35,783 bases of DNA from an uncultured Eubacteriales bacterium (GTDB lineage Bacteria; Bacillota; Clostridia; Oscillospirales; CAG-382): NCBI GenBank assembly GCA_934446675.1, contig CAKSEL010000019.1, positions 1 through 35,783 on the forward strand, in the 5' to 3' direction. Below the pieces are notes generated by a model. That model saw only the letters and a program-made list of their open reading frames with translations, had not been told where the DNA came from and did not search any database. The position numbers and the translations under genes were made by a program. Shown here one piece after another: positions 1-7,993 of the stretch. The first letter of the stretch is position 1. Every line of letters starts with the position of its first letter.

Positions 1-39
1 ATATTTGGAGGATTTTTTTCACCGGTTAACCTTTTTTGA

Positions 40-66
40 ACCACGCGACTATCGCGTGGTTTTCTT
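40..66 (+). terminator. Rho-independent terminator, plus strand
   Basis: A 9-bp stem ACCACGCGA/TCGCGTGGT (40-48 and 52-60) with a 3-nt loop is followed by the T-rich run TTTCTTT. It would end a plus-strand transcript entering from left of the window. It converges with the minus-strand terminator just to its right. Confidence 0.75.
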
Positions 67-69
67 TAT

Positions 70-108
70 ACAAAAATACCGGGACAAGACAATCAAGCCC
101 GTCCCGGT
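70..108 (-). terminator. Terminator of the 947-aa protein / small ORF transcript
   Basis: The stem ACCGGGAC/GTCCCGGT (78-85 and 101-108) has a 15-nt loop. Read on the minus strand it is followed by ATTTTTG, so it would end the transcript carrying the exported protein and the 41-aa ORF. Nothing else was recognised between here and the small ORF stop at 184. Confidence 0.6.
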
Positions 109-183
109 TTGCATTATGCACGGAAAAGCGCGGATATAGGAGAGTAAAAAAACCGCATTCCCGTCATAACAGCCTGTATTTAA

Positions 184-309
184 TTATCGGAAGAGGTCTG
201 ACGCATCAAAGAGATTCTCTTTTTCGGGTGTTTCGCCGCTGCCTTCGAGAATATCCTCCGTACTCATTAAAAGCTCTTCAAGTTCGGGTGAAGAATAGGT
301 CTTTTTCAT
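184..309 (-). CDS. 41-aa acidic small protein, function unknown
   Basis: A short ORF that is easily missed, beginning MKKTYSSPELEE and continuing with LLMSTEDILEGSG, then a charged tail ending DASDLFR. It has no signal peptide, membrane segment or cysteine. The ATG at 309 lies only 19 nt after the stop of the 947-aa exported protein. It is preceded by an AAAGGGG-type ribosome binding site (about 317-323), so the two genes form one transcript ending at the terminator near 70-108. From memory, many Clostridia encode similar peptides of 40-60 residues with an MKKxYxxPExE...EDIxxxSG pattern, usually left as hypothetical. The Y-x-x-P-x-L start also resembles leader regions of ribosomally made peptides, but no modification enzyme is present here. 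No function is assigned. Confidence 0.6.
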   Translation of the reverse strand: MKKTYSSPELEELLMSTEDILEGSGETPEKENLFDASDLFR

Positions 310-328
310 TAGTGATATTCCCCTTTCC

Positions 329-3172
329 TTAACCCTCGGTTGACTGTGAAGCACGCCACTCGTTATACTTATCTATAAGCGGCTGTGCTGCGTCTTTTCT
401 GTCGCCTTCAAGGCTGTTCAGTATTTCGAGAATGGAAACGCTCATCGGCGTGCCGTACTTATATTCGCCGTTCAAATTCGACCATGCGCGCACGGTAAAC
501 TTGTCGCCGTAATGAGCAACCGGAATATTTACAAGCACGCAGCTGAATACTGTGGCTTCAAGATCGGTATCATAGCTCAGTTTGAGATCAATATTCCCAT
601 ACTTAGAGTAGTTTGCCTGTGAAATATACGGATTCTTTGCAGCGTCGGTCTCGAAATCGTGGGTAAGCTCGTTTTCGCCGAGAACCTTGGTGCGAGCTAC
701 GATAAATCCGTACTCATAGAGCTTTTCATCGTTTCTGTACATATCCTCGATATAACCCTTGAATCTGAGACCGCTCTTATTGTCGATTACTTCTCCGGTT
801 GTGCTGTCTTTCTGAACGCGGATTTCGGTAACTTCTTTTGCGTCGGTTGCGTCATTGTACCAGTGCGGTGCGAAATCCTTATCGGCAAATATGGGATAAA
901 GGTCAATATCCGCATTATTGAGCGCTATTGTTTCCATAGCCTCGGTTCCGCCGTTTACGGTAGTCCAGCCTGCGAGAACCTTGCCTTCGGGTACTGTAAG
1001 AGCAGCGCCGGAAGGAAGAACAGGAGTATATTCTTTAAGAACGTTTCCGTCGTCGTCAAGCAGGAAGTAAACGGTTATTGTTGTATCTGCGTGATACTTC
1101 GCGGCATAGTAAGGCATTACGCCGAAGTCGTCAACATAAACTGCCGTCGCGCCGTTAGGATTTGTTGCGTTATAGTAAAGACCGAATTTATAGAGGTTTT
1201 TGAAATCGTCTGTAACTTCAACCTTTACATTTTCGCTTATCCACTTATTCTTTGTTGTGTCAAGACCTGCCTTGCAGTAAACCGTTGTAGCAGGATAAGT
1301 AGTACCCGCCACCTGATAAGGCATACCGGTATTTACTATTACATTAAGCGCATTTCCGGTCACGTCTGCCGTAAGATAATATTTATAGGATACATTGAAC
1401 GGTCTTTTTTCCGTAAGCAATCCGCCGTGATATGTTGTAAAGAAGTTTGCGTTAGCCCAGTTATATGCAATAGCCTTGCCGTTTCCGTCGGGAGAACCGG
1501 CGATTGCAACACCGGAAGAAACAAATATATTTCCGTTTGCCGACATCATGCCGGAATTTGCGTCGGAAACAATGTTTTCAAAGTCAAAAGGCTTTTCGGT
1601 TCCGGTTGTAATGTCAAGTCCGGGAACTGCGGCATTATTGCCGTAAACATAAACGGTATATGTATTTACGTGCTCCGTGCCGCCTGCGTCTGTCGCAGAG
1701 GCCTTTACGGTAATTTCACCGGCATTTGCGTTTGCGGTATTTACGGTAAACTTAATTGTATTTGCGGTTTCGTCTACGGTAAACTGGCTTGACGTCATAT
1801 TCTTGCTGAAAGTATACGACCATGTTACGTTTGCGTCTGCGGTGAGTGTGATATAGCTGTTTGCTTTCTTTGCAGGAATTGCAAAAACGGCAGCGTCAGC
1901 CTTTGCACCGTCCGTATGGGCAGACGCGGTTACTTTGAATACTTCCTTAAATACGGGATAAAGCACAATATCGCTGTTTGAAAGTTCGATTTCCGTATCG
2001 GCTTCGAGCGCGCCCTTGGTCTGCGACCAGCCGGCAAAGTATTTGTTTGCGGCAGAGGGAAGCGTATCGGGCTGAGAGTCTGCGGGATTAAAAGAAACAA
2101 GCACATTTCCGTTCTCATCTCTGCATATCCACTTGCTTTCAAGCGCTGTCGCATTATCTGCGTCCATATATGTCACTTTCCACATGGGAACTACCGAGAA
2201 ATCGTCAACATAGATTTCCGCGCCGTTTGTCTTCCACCATTTTGAGTCAAGACCTATCTTTGCAACGCCCTGAGAAAGATCGTTCTTAAAGTTGCCGTGC
2301 GGTGTATCCGAACCGGGTATCACCGTAAAGCTGTCAGCAGCCCACTTGCCGTCATTGCTGAGATCGGTGCCGCTTATGCTGCTTGTTTCGGCAAAAACGG
2401 AGGCGTTAAGATTTGCTGTCGAAAAGTCGCCGGTATTAAGCAGAAAATAAAACGTCTTTGTGCCGAGCGCTTTGCTTCTGTTGATGTAAAATTTATAATA
2501 TACGCTGAGCGCTCTGTCCTTGGGAACGGTAAGTTCCGAATGGTATGTCGTATAGAAAGCGCCGCGGTCTGCGGTAAACTTCATTACCTTACTGCTGTTG
2601 TTTACATCATCTGCGCCGGGGTTATCGGCTATTTCGGCGTTCTGCGAGAATATTACGCCGCCGTTTCCGCCGTCGGCAAGAGTAAAGTTTTCAAAATCAA
2701 GCGGCTTTCTTGTTCCGGTGATAAGGTCTTCGCCGCGCGACCACTTATTATCGCCGTAAACAAAAATCGTCGTTGCGGTGCTTGCCGAACCATCATCAGC
2801 GGTAACGTAAATTTCGCCTGCCGGGATATTCCCTTTCGACGTGAAGGTTATCGCGGTATCGTTTTTTGTTATTGTAAAGTCGCTTTCAGAGGGACCGTTA
2901 AAGGAATAATTCCAGTTTACGGCTCTGTCTGCGGTAAGCGTTACGCTTCCGGCGTTTCCGGTATTATCGTAAACCTTTGCCGGCATATTGGGAACATCGG
3001 TGCCTTTGCCTGTCAAAACCGTGACCGTAATTTCGTCTTCAAGAGCCTGTGCCGTAATGTCATGCGCATAGTCTTTCTCACCGGCATTCTCGGTCTCAAC
3101 TACGTCCACTGCCGCCGCGGTAAGCAGCGACGCACACGCAAGTGCCGCAAGCAATGCTGTTAGTTTTTTCAT
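329..3172 (-). CDS. Large exported surface protein with two duplicated modules and a recurrent C-terminal domain
   Basis: Residues 1-21 form a Sec signal peptide (KK, then an Ala/Leu-rich core), so the protein is exported. Two similar modules follow. Residues 47-409 and 411-763 each contain an Ig-like beta segment with a conserved VYG(D/N)N ending, a T-G-T-x-K-P-x-D-F-E-N turn, a beta-sandwich segment containing FxTTYH and YVDDF, and a Listeria/InlB-B-like segment with LxAGW or FAGW and (I/D)xLYPxF. Residues 770-947 form a different domain with SGLRFKGYI, YGFIVART and RAWSNLNG, ending in a charged helix. No SLH, LPxTG or dockerin was seen, so retention at the surface is unexplained. The start at 3172 has an AAGGAG site 7 nt upstream. 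The sandwich segments may bind carbohydrate, but that is inference from their shape only. A small 41-aa ORF follows in the same transcript. Confidence 0.8.
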   Translation of the reverse strand: MKKLTALLAALACASLLTAAAVDVVETENAGEKDYAHDITAQALEDEITVTVLTGKGTDVPNMPAKVYDNTGNAGSVTLTADRAVNWNYSFNGPSESDFTITKNDTAITFTSKGNIPAGEIYVTADDGSASTATTIFVYGDNKWSRGEDLITGTRKPLDFENFTLADGGNGGVIFSQNAEIADNPGADDVNNSSKVMKFTADRGAFYTTYHSELTVPKDRALSVYYKFYINRSKALGTKTFYFLLNTGDFSTANLNASVFAETSSISGTDLSNDGKWAADSFTVIPGSDTPHGNFKNDLSQGVAKIGLDSKWWKTNGAEIYVDDFSVVPMWKVTYMDADNATALESKWICRDENGNVLVSFNPADSQPDTLPSAANKYFAGWSQTKGALEADTEIELSNSDIVLYPVFKEVFKVTASAHTDGAKADAAVFAIPAKKANSYITLTADANVTWSYTFSKNMTSSQFTVDETANTIKFTVNTANANAGEITVKASATDAGGTEHVNTYTVYVYGNNAAVPGLDITTGTEKPFDFENIVSDANSGMMSANGNIFVSSGVAIAGSPDGNGKAIAYNWANANFFTTYHGGLLTEKRPFNVSYKYYLTADVTGNALNVIVNTGMPYQVAGTTYPATTVYCKAGLDTTKNKWISENVKVEVTDDFKNLYKFGLYYNATNPNGATAVYVDDFGVMPYYAAKYHADTTITVYFLLDDDGNVLKEYTPVLPSGAALTVPEGKVLAGWTTVNGGTEAMETIALNNADIDLYPIFADKDFAPHWYNDATDAKEVTEIRVQKDSTTGEVIDNKSGLRFKGYIEDMYRNDEKLYEYGFIVARTKVLGENELTHDFETDAAKNPYISQANYSKYGNIDLKLSYDTDLEATVFSCVLVNIPVAHYGDKFTVRAWSNLNGEYKYGTPMSVSILEILNSLEGDRKDAAQPLIDKYNEWRASQSTEG

Positions 3173-3230
3173 ATTGCCTTCTCCTTTTCAATAATGAATT
3201 TTTTATTAAAGAATTGCTCTTTGTGTATAC

Positions 3231-3259
3231 ATTGTATCATTGAAAAGTAAGGTAATAAA
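3231..3259 (-). promoter_or_regulatory. Probable promoter of the 947-aa protein gene
   Basis: On the minus strand the -10 hexamer TACAAT (3231-3236) has an upstream TGA, giving an extended -10. A weak -35 TTTATT (3254-3259) lies 17 nt further up. The predicted start is near 3224, giving a leader of about 50 nt that ends in an AAGGAG ribosome binding site. Confidence 0.5.
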
Positions 3260-3325
3260 TAAACAATATTTTCATTTTGGTACACTATATTAACATAAGC
3301 ATAAAATCAGCGTTTTGACATATAC

Positions 3326-3375
3326 AAAAAAACGCCCGATACTCTGCGATGTTTTGATCCGCAAAGAAATCGGGC
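3326..3375 (-). terminator. Terminator of the DUF1846 gene
   Basis: GCCCGAT (3334-3340) pairs with ATCGGGC (3369-3375). An inner stem (GCGAT with ATCCGC, one bulge) extends the hairpin. On the minus strand the stem is followed by GTTTTTTT. It lies about 40 nt beyond the DUF1846 stop codon. Confidence 0.75.
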
Positions 3376-3416
3376 TGATAAACAATATTAAAAAGCGGCA
3401 AAAAGCGCCTTTTTTA

Positions 3417-4895
3417 TCAATAAAGCGTCTTTGTACGTCTTACAGGCTCGGTAGTATAATTTACTCCGAGTTTTTTGAGCACCTGCTCATCGGCTTCGCA
3501 GAACATTACCGAAGAATGGAGTTCGGTATCGCGAAGTCTTGAAATTGTACCGAGCGCAAGGCTTGCCTGAGGATTTACAACAGCGCAGCTTGAAAGTGCG
3601 ATAAGCATTTCATTTGAATCGAGGTGCGCGGTATGCGAATGGAAGATCTCGCGCTTGAGCTTGATTATAGGCTCAATTATAGACTGTGCAAGCAGCGGAA
3701 CGTCGTCGTTTATACCTGCCATGACCTTCATTGCGTTAAGCAGGCACGCCGAAACCGAGCCGAGCAGCTCGCTTGTCTTACCGGTAACTATTGTTCCGTC
3801 GTCAAGTTCCATTGCAACTGCGTGCGCGCCGGAAGACGCGGCTTTATCGTTTGCGTATTTAACAACTTTTCTGTCATTTCCCGAAACGCCTGCCTGTTTC
3901 ATTATGGACTCGACCTTAATTACGGCGCTTTCTCCGACTCTGCCGGTAAGACTATCGCAGCTTACCTTATAATAACGTCTGATTATCTCCTGTTTTGCGG
4001 CGTCGCACACTGCGTCGTCATCAAAAATACAGTTACCTGCCATATTAACGCCCATATCCGTAGGCGATTTATACGGACTTGTGCCGAGTATCTGTTCAAG
4101 CATTGCGCGAAGCAGCGGAAAAGCCTCGACGTCACGGTTATAGTTTACGGTCATCTTACCGTATGCCTCAAGGTGGAACGGATCTATCATATTAAGGTCG
4201 TTAAGATCTGCAGTTGCAGCCTCATATGCAAGATTGACCGGGTGTTTAAGCGGAAGATTCCAGATCGGGAAAGTCTCGAACTTTGCGTAGCCAGCCATAA
4301 TTCCGCGTTTATGTTCATGATAGAGCTGAGAAAGGCAGGTTGCGAGTTTTCCGCTGCCGGGACCCGGTGCGGTTACTATTACAAGCGGTCTTGTTGTTTC
4401 GATATACTCATTTCTGCCGTACCCCTCATCGCTTACTATTACGGGTATATTATTGGGATAGCCGACAATCGGATAATGAATATACACCTTAATGCCGAGA
4501 TTATTGAGTTTCTGTTTGAACACATCTGCGCTGTACTGTCCGGCATACTGCGTCATTACAACGCTGCTTACGTAAAGTCCCATGCCGCGGAAAGCGTCGA
4601 TAAGGCGTATAACGTCATTATCATACGGAATACCGAGGTCACCTCTGATTTTATTTTTCTCAATATCACACGCGCTGATTGCTATAACTATTTCCGCACG
4701 GTCTGCGAGGTGCAGCAGCATTTTAATTTTACTGTCCGGTTCAAATCCGGGCAGGACGCGCGAAGCATGGTAATCGTCAAAGAGTTTTCCGCCGAGTTCG
4801 AGGTATAGTTTACCGTTGAACTTTTCTATACGCTCCTGGATATGCTCAGACTGCATTTTAAGGTACTTTTGGTTATCAAATCCGATTTTTTTCAT
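3417..4895 (-). CDS. DUF1846 family protein
   Basis: A 492-aa cytoplasmic protein matching the DUF1846 family in length and in several conserved blocks. These are the MKKIGFDNQKYLKMQSEHI start, the FDDYHASRVLPGF block, VTAPGPGSGK near residues 180-190 (phosphate-loop-like), and NMIDPFHLEAYG. The family is widespread in Firmicutes; I know of no firmly established activity, so none is assigned. The ATG at 4895 was chosen because GAGGAAG sits 6 nt upstream. Longer starts at 4910 or 4913 would overlap that site. It is a single-gene transcript: a good promoter lies at 4931-4959 and a terminator at 3326-3375. There is no signal peptide or membrane segment. Confidence 0.88.
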   Translation of the reverse strand: MKKIGFDNQKYLKMQSEHIQERIEKFNGKLYLELGGKLFDDYHASRVLPGFEPDSKIKMLLHLADRAEIVIAISACDIEKNKIRGDLGIPYDNDVIRLIDAFRGMGLYVSSVVMTQYAGQYSADVFKQKLNNLGIKVYIHYPIVGYPNNIPVIVSDEGYGRNEYIETTRPLVIVTAPGPGSGKLATCLSQLYHEHKRGIMAGYAKFETFPIWNLPLKHPVNLAYEAATADLNDLNMIDPFHLEAYGKMTVNYNRDVEAFPLLRAMLEQILGTSPYKSPTDMGVNMAGNCIFDDDAVCDAAKQEIIRRYYKVSCDSLTGRVGESAVIKVESIMKQAGVSGNDRKVVKYANDKAASSGAHAVAMELDDGTIVTGKTSELLGSVSACLLNAMKVMAGINDDVPLLAQSIIEPIIKLKREIFHSHTAHLDSNEMLIALSSCAVVNPQASLALGTISRLRDTELHSSVMFCEADEQVLKKLGVNYTTEPVRRTKTLY

Positions 4896-4930
4896 AAATT
4901 TCTTCCTCATCAAATTTTTACATTCGTTTT

Positions 4931-4959
4931 ATTATACATTAATTTTCTACATTTTTCAA
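4931..4959 (-). promoter_or_regulatory. Sigma-A promoter of the DUF1846 gene
   Basis: On the minus strand, TTGAAA (4954-4959), a 17-nt spacer and a consensus TATAAT (4931-4936). The predicted start is near 4924, giving a leader of about 30 nt. Confidence 0.8.
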
Positions 4960-5043
4960 CACATTTTTTACTTTAATTTTTTTAGGGCAAGTTACGGGTT
5001 ATTTTATTTTGGGCGGAAACGGGTTATATTCTTCAAAGTGCAA

Positions 5044-5080
5044 CTTTTTATCTCCGCTTTTCGGAATCGAAAAGACGGGC
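5044..5080. repeat. Short hairpin repeat CTTTTCG-GAAT-CGAAAAG (unit core)
   Basis: A 7-bp stem with loop GAAT, followed by GGGCGCTCTAAAGAGTGT. It is the most recognisable part of the unit and recurs in copy B near 10413, in copy C near 32576, and inverted near 33325. Confidence 0.75.
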
Positions 5081-5572
5081 GCTCTAAAGAGTGTAAACAA
5101 AAGATTTTCGCCGCTCAAACGCCGCAGCGAAAGCGAACTATACTTGCGTGTGGCTGACTTTAGATTATTTTGGGCAAAAAATGATTATCCACTTCCACTT
5201 GCAAGTCTATTCTCCAACTTTTCGACGGCGAAAAAGTTGCAAAAGCCGTTCGCCGCTCAAACGCCGCAGCGAAAGCGCGGCTTCCTCTCCACACATCAAA
5301 CTATCGTCGGTAAAATTTCCCCGCACCTCCGAAATTTTAAATATTCGCTCGCAGATGCTCCGCACTGCTCGATGGGGTTGGTATCTAAGTAAAGTTTGTT
5401 TATCTCAGCTTTAACTCTTATGCCATGTCACGCTGCAGTCTGTGTAAACTGTGGTTTAGGCTCAAATGTACAATTTTTACGCGTTATTACACAGTCAACA
5501 GGACTTGTTTTTCTGCCCAGCTTGCCTATCGGCAAGAAACTTGGTTCAAATATTAGTTTCATGTATAGTAAA

Positions 5573-5615
5573 AACTCTGTGCGAAGTTTAATTCAACGCA
5601 CAGAGTTATCTTTTT
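5573..5615. terminator. ACTCTGTGCG hairpin, probable bidirectional terminator (copy A)
   Basis: A perfect 11-bp stem AACTCTGTGCG/CGCACAGAGTT (5573-5583 and 5597-5607) with a 13-nt loop. It is followed by ATCTTTTT on the plus strand and by TTTTA on the minus strand. The stem and loop are identical in copy B (10902-10936). Copy C has a shortened version (32949-32982). Confidence 0.7.
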
Positions 5616-5641
5616 ATTAACTTTCCCTTTATTCTTGGTTT

Positions 5642-5717
5642 CCATAGCTTGCTTCGGCACCTGTTCAGATTTGAGTCAGCCGCCTGCCTTTTGGTGGCTG
5701 ACGGTACAAGCTGGCGG
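5642..5717. ncRNA. Candidate branched structured RNA, copy A
   Basis: The segment folds into an outer stem AGCTTG/CAAGCT (5646-5651 and 5707-5712), an inner ACC/GGT pairing (5659-5661 and 5703-5705), a small TCA/TGA hairpin (5665-5674) and a 10-bp hairpin (5675-5684 and 5693-5702). The outer sequences are conserved in copy B. The 10-bp hairpin differs at five pair positions, four of them double compensatory changes, yet remains fully paired. That is direct evidence for selection on structure, although only two copies are available. The transcribed strand is not known; both flanking genes are read on the minus strand. I do not recognise it as a known family. Confidence 0.55.
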
Positions 5718-5749
5718 CAGAGAGTATACCACAATTCTTTTCTTATTTA

Positions 5750-5838
5750 AGGGCTACGAAAGTTCTTTGCTCAGCTTTCTTTCAAGAAAGCGCGTTCTCC
5801 TGCGTACCCCTAAAGCGCGTTCTCCTTCGTACTCCTTA
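5750..5838 (-). repeat. Stop-codon-abutting hairpin repeat after the SLH gene
   Basis: Read on the minus strand the repeat starts at the TAA stop: TAAGGAGTACGAAGGAGAAC, then GCGCTTT. Part of the unit is duplicated (GTACGCAGGAGAACGCGC). A GCTTTCT-TGAA-AGAAAGC-type hairpin follows, then CAAAGAACTTTCGTAGCCC. The same block starts at the lepB stop (11142) and, in the opposite orientation, at the lipoprotein stop (35703). The hairpin may act in 3'-end formation. Confidence 0.75.
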
Positions 5839-7812
5839 TTTGCCGAGAGCAGCGGAGAGAATGTCGTAATAATAAGGAGAGGATTCAGGGACATCGGAGA
5901 AAGGCTGACCGTTCTGAGAGACGTAACTGTCAATGCCGGACTTATCGGGTTCAATACCGAGAGCGGCATTAAGCATAGAAACAGCCTCTTTGCGGAGAAG
6001 TTTATCATCGGGGCGGAAAGAGCCGTCGCTTTCGGGCGATACGACATTATAATCAAAGAGAGCGTTTATGCTGTCGGCTGCCCAGTGCTCCGAAACATCA
6101 TTAAAATTATCACTCTGCGAAGTTCTCTTATATCCGAACACACGGCAGAGGATTGCAGCGAACTCGGCGCGCGTAACATCGCGTTCGGGACGGAAAGTAC
6201 CATCGGAATATCCCGTTATAAACCCGTTCTGTATGCAGCAGCCGACATAGTTCGTAAACCATGCGTTTTCCGCACAGTCCGAAAAAGCGGTGCTGTAAGT
6301 TTCTTCAGCGTTGTAAACTCCCGATATGCGCGCGATAAGCGCTGCGGTTTCGGCACGGGTTATAACTCCGTCGGGCTTAAACGTTCCGTCGGAATATCCG
6401 GTCATATACGCGCCTGCGCTCTTTCTCGAATACACGGCGTAAAATGTTTTATCGGAATATACTCTGATTTTTGACACATCTGTGACGTTCTTTCCGTCAA
6501 CAGACCAGCCGTCAAACTTCATTCCGGTAACCGGAACGACGTCGGGCAGCTTTACCGCGGTCTTTCCGAACACCACCTTTTCGGTATCAAAGCCGTATAC
6601 AAATCCGTTCTTTGCGTCATATTTTACTTCAAAGCTTATAAGTCCGGTGTCTTCGGATATATCAAGCGTTGACGCGTCGGCATACTCGGAATCGGAGGCT
6701 GTTCCGTCAGAAAAATATGCCCTTACTCTTACTTTCATGTCAAATCCGCCGCCGAGATCTCTTACGGTATAGGAATTTGAGATCGGAGATATATCGTCTA
6801 TTTCAAAAACAGTGTTTCCGTCGGTGTCCGCGCCGTAAAGCTCATATCCGAGCACATCGCCGTGACCTTCGGGTGTGTTCCAGCGTATTCTCACAGAATT
6901 TTCAAACGGAGTGCACACAATTCCGAAATCCGTCTTTTCGGGCAGGGTTTCACCGCTGTTTCCGCCGTCGGTCTTGCCGGGATTTTCGTCGTCCCCAGGT
7001 TCGTCGGGCTGCGACGGCTCGGACGGTTCTTTAGTTTCGCTGCCGGGATTTTCCGTATTTCCGGTATTTCCTGTTTCTCCCGGATTTTCGGGCTGCGACG
7101 GCTGATCGGGTTTATCAGGCTCTGAAGGTTTATCCGGTTCTGACGGCTCCGGCGTTGTTGCGCCGTTATCCGAAAGATCGAATTCGTACTTTATATTGAC
7201 GGTCATGGTGCCGTTTGACGTTGCGTACTGCTTATGTGCGGAGTTCATTGCGAGTATTCCGCTGTACCAGTTTCCGATAGGATCGGTTATATTGTTTCCG
7301 GCAAGCTTTACGGTGCCGTTTTGAATATCGGTATAAGCTTTTCCGTCCGCAAGCTTAAAGTTTATTTCGGCTATAAGCACTCTGCCGGAGGAGGCGTCTA
7401 TCGACTTTGAGCTTTGCGGAAGATACCACGCGAAAAGCACATATCCGTCAGTCGGATTTACAAGCTTCTTTACGCCTTTTCCCATATCGGTAACGACTAT
7501 TCCGCCGTGCGCCGATACTACGCTTTTCAGATACGAGGTCTTGCCGTCTTCTGCCGTTGCAGGGACATCTTCCGGGACGGGATTTCCGCTTGTATCGGTA
7601 AGCACAAGCGTCTTATTGTCATAAGAAAAACTGCAAAATCCGACTATTGCATCTCCGCCCGAAACATATACGCTTAGCTTTACGGTATTATCCGCCTTGC
7701 TGTATGTACACACGACGCTCTGCTGTGTTGCGGTATCGGCAAAGACCGACGCCGACATAAAAAACGCGCAGCAAATTGTAACAATCATCAGATAGAGCTT
7801 TGTTTTTCTCAT
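5836..7812 (-). CDS. SLH-domain surface protein with cohesin-like and Fn3 domains
   Basis: Residues 1-25 are a signal peptide ending SVFA. Residues 30-206 look like a cohesin-type beta-sandwich, with a hydrophobic strand pattern, a YVLFAWY strand and a RVLIAEINFKL strand. Residues 213-290 are a Pro/Glu/Gly-rich linker made of EPSEPDKP-like repeats. Residues 293-385 are a fibronectin type III domain. Residues 395-462 are an InlB-B-like repeat (MKFDGWSVDG, KTFYAVYS). Residues 466-658 hold three SLH motifs (GYSDGTFKPDG, GYSDGTFRPERDVTRAEF and ESDGSFRPDDKLLRKE), the first lacking its N-terminal half, plus a partial fourth. SLH domains of this kind bind secondary cell-wall polymers, so the protein is probably wall-anchored and presents the cohesin-like domain outward. 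A GGAGG site lies 5 nt before the ATG. The gene has its own promoter and stands alone, divergent from the nucleotidyltransferase. Confidence 0.85.
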   Translation of the reverse strand: MRKTKLYLMIVTICCAFFMSASVFADTATQQSVVCTYSKADNTVKLSVYVSGGDAIVGFCSFSYDNKTLVLTDTSGNPVPEDVPATAEDGKTSYLKSVVSAHGGIVVTDMGKGVKKLVNPTDGYVLFAWYLPQSSKSIDASSGRVLIAEINFKLADGKAYTDIQNGTVKLAGNNITDPIGNWYSGILAMNSAHKQYATSNGTMTVNIKYEFDLSDNGATTPEPSEPDKPSEPDKPDQPSQPENPGETGNTGNTENPGSETKEPSEPSQPDEPGDDENPGKTDGGNSGETLPEKTDFGIVCTPFENSVRIRWNTPEGHGDVLGYELYGADTDGNTVFEIDDISPISNSYTVRDLGGGFDMKVRVRAYFSDGTASDSEYADASTLDISEDTGLISFEVKYDAKNGFVYGFDTEKVVFGKTAVKLPDVVPVTGMKFDGWSVDGKNVTDVSKIRVYSDKTFYAVYSRKSAGAYMTGYSDGTFKPDGVITRAETAALIARISGVYNAEETYSTAFSDCAENAWFTNYVGCCIQNGFITGYSDGTFRPERDVTRAEFAAILCRVFGYKRTSQSDNFNDVSEHWAADSINALFDYNVVSPESDGSFRPDDKLLRKEAVSMLNAALGIEPDKSGIDSYVSQNGQPFSDVPESSPYYYDILSAALGK

Positions 7813-7854
7813 TTTATCCTCCGTTTTCCGGCTGTGCCTGTCATTTACAATTAT

Positions 7855-7883
7855 ATAATATTATATTTTCCGTTATTTTTCAA
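7855..7883 (-). promoter_or_regulatory. Promoter of the SLH protein gene
   Basis: On the minus strand, TTGAAA (7878-7883), a 17-nt spacer and TATTAT (7855-7860). A second TATAAT-like sequence overlaps just downstream. It is back to back with the nucleotidyltransferase promoter. Confidence 0.65.
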
Positions 7884-7922
7884 GATATTTTTTTAAAATC
7901 ACCGTGTGTTTACAATTATTTC

Positions 7923-7951
7923 TTGCATATTTTATGTTTTTCTGATATTTT
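7923..7951 (+). promoter_or_regulatory. Promoter of the nucleotidyltransferase/mutase fusion gene
   Basis: TTGCAT (7923-7928), a 17-nt spacer and TATTTT (7946-7951), with TGA before the -10 giving an extended -10. The ribosome binding site AAAGGA lies about 9 nt before the ATG at 7994. Confidence 0.55.
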
Positions 7952-7993
7952 TCACCGTCCTGCACATAATATCGGTATAAAGGACGTGATTTA

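Larger units (their letters stand above)
4985..5838. repeat. Intergenic modular repeat, copy A (type-1 arm)
   Basis: About 850 nt without a credible gene, between the DUF1846 promoter and the end of the SLH gene. In plus-strand order it holds two tandem units (about 4991-5140 and 5142-5280; shared text includes ATTTTGGGC, AAAGATTTTCGCCGCTC and CGCCGCAGCGAAAGCG). A type-1 arm follows (about 5285-5570), containing CATCAAACTATCGTCGG, CTCGATGGGGTT and a CTTGCC/GGCAAG hairpin. Then come the ACTCTGTGCG hairpin (5573-5607), the branched-RNA segment (5642-5717) and the stop-codon-abutting repeat (5750-5838). Copy B shares the units and the last three modules; copy C shares the units, the hairpin and an inverted type-1 arm. 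The open frames here are broken between copies, so the conservation is at the nucleotide level. Confidence 0.85.

Noticed and set aside
36..332. A 98-aa plus-strand open frame at the left end
   Set aside because: It runs antisense through the small minus-strand ORF and both terminators and has no ribosome binding site.
659..3163. Long plus-strand frames of 377 and 288 aa
   Set aside because: They are cysteine-rich shadows of the 947-aa minus-strand gene, which has a signal peptide, a ribosome binding site and duplicated modules.
3624..4808. A 394-aa plus-strand frame
   Set aside because: It is a shadow of the DUF1846 gene; its composition is unlike a real protein and it has no start signals.
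5396..5620. A 74-aa frame in copy A, partly similar to a 75-aa frame in copy C (32934-33161, minus strand)
   Set aside because: The similarity is lost to frame shifts after the first 20 residues and the frame runs into the terminator hairpin; conservation is at the nucleotide level.
5642..5720. The branched segment as a tRNA or a c-di-GMP riboswitch
   Set aside because: It has no anticodon arm, T-loop sequence or CCA-type acceptor, and lacks the tetraloop-receptor layout of the riboswitch.
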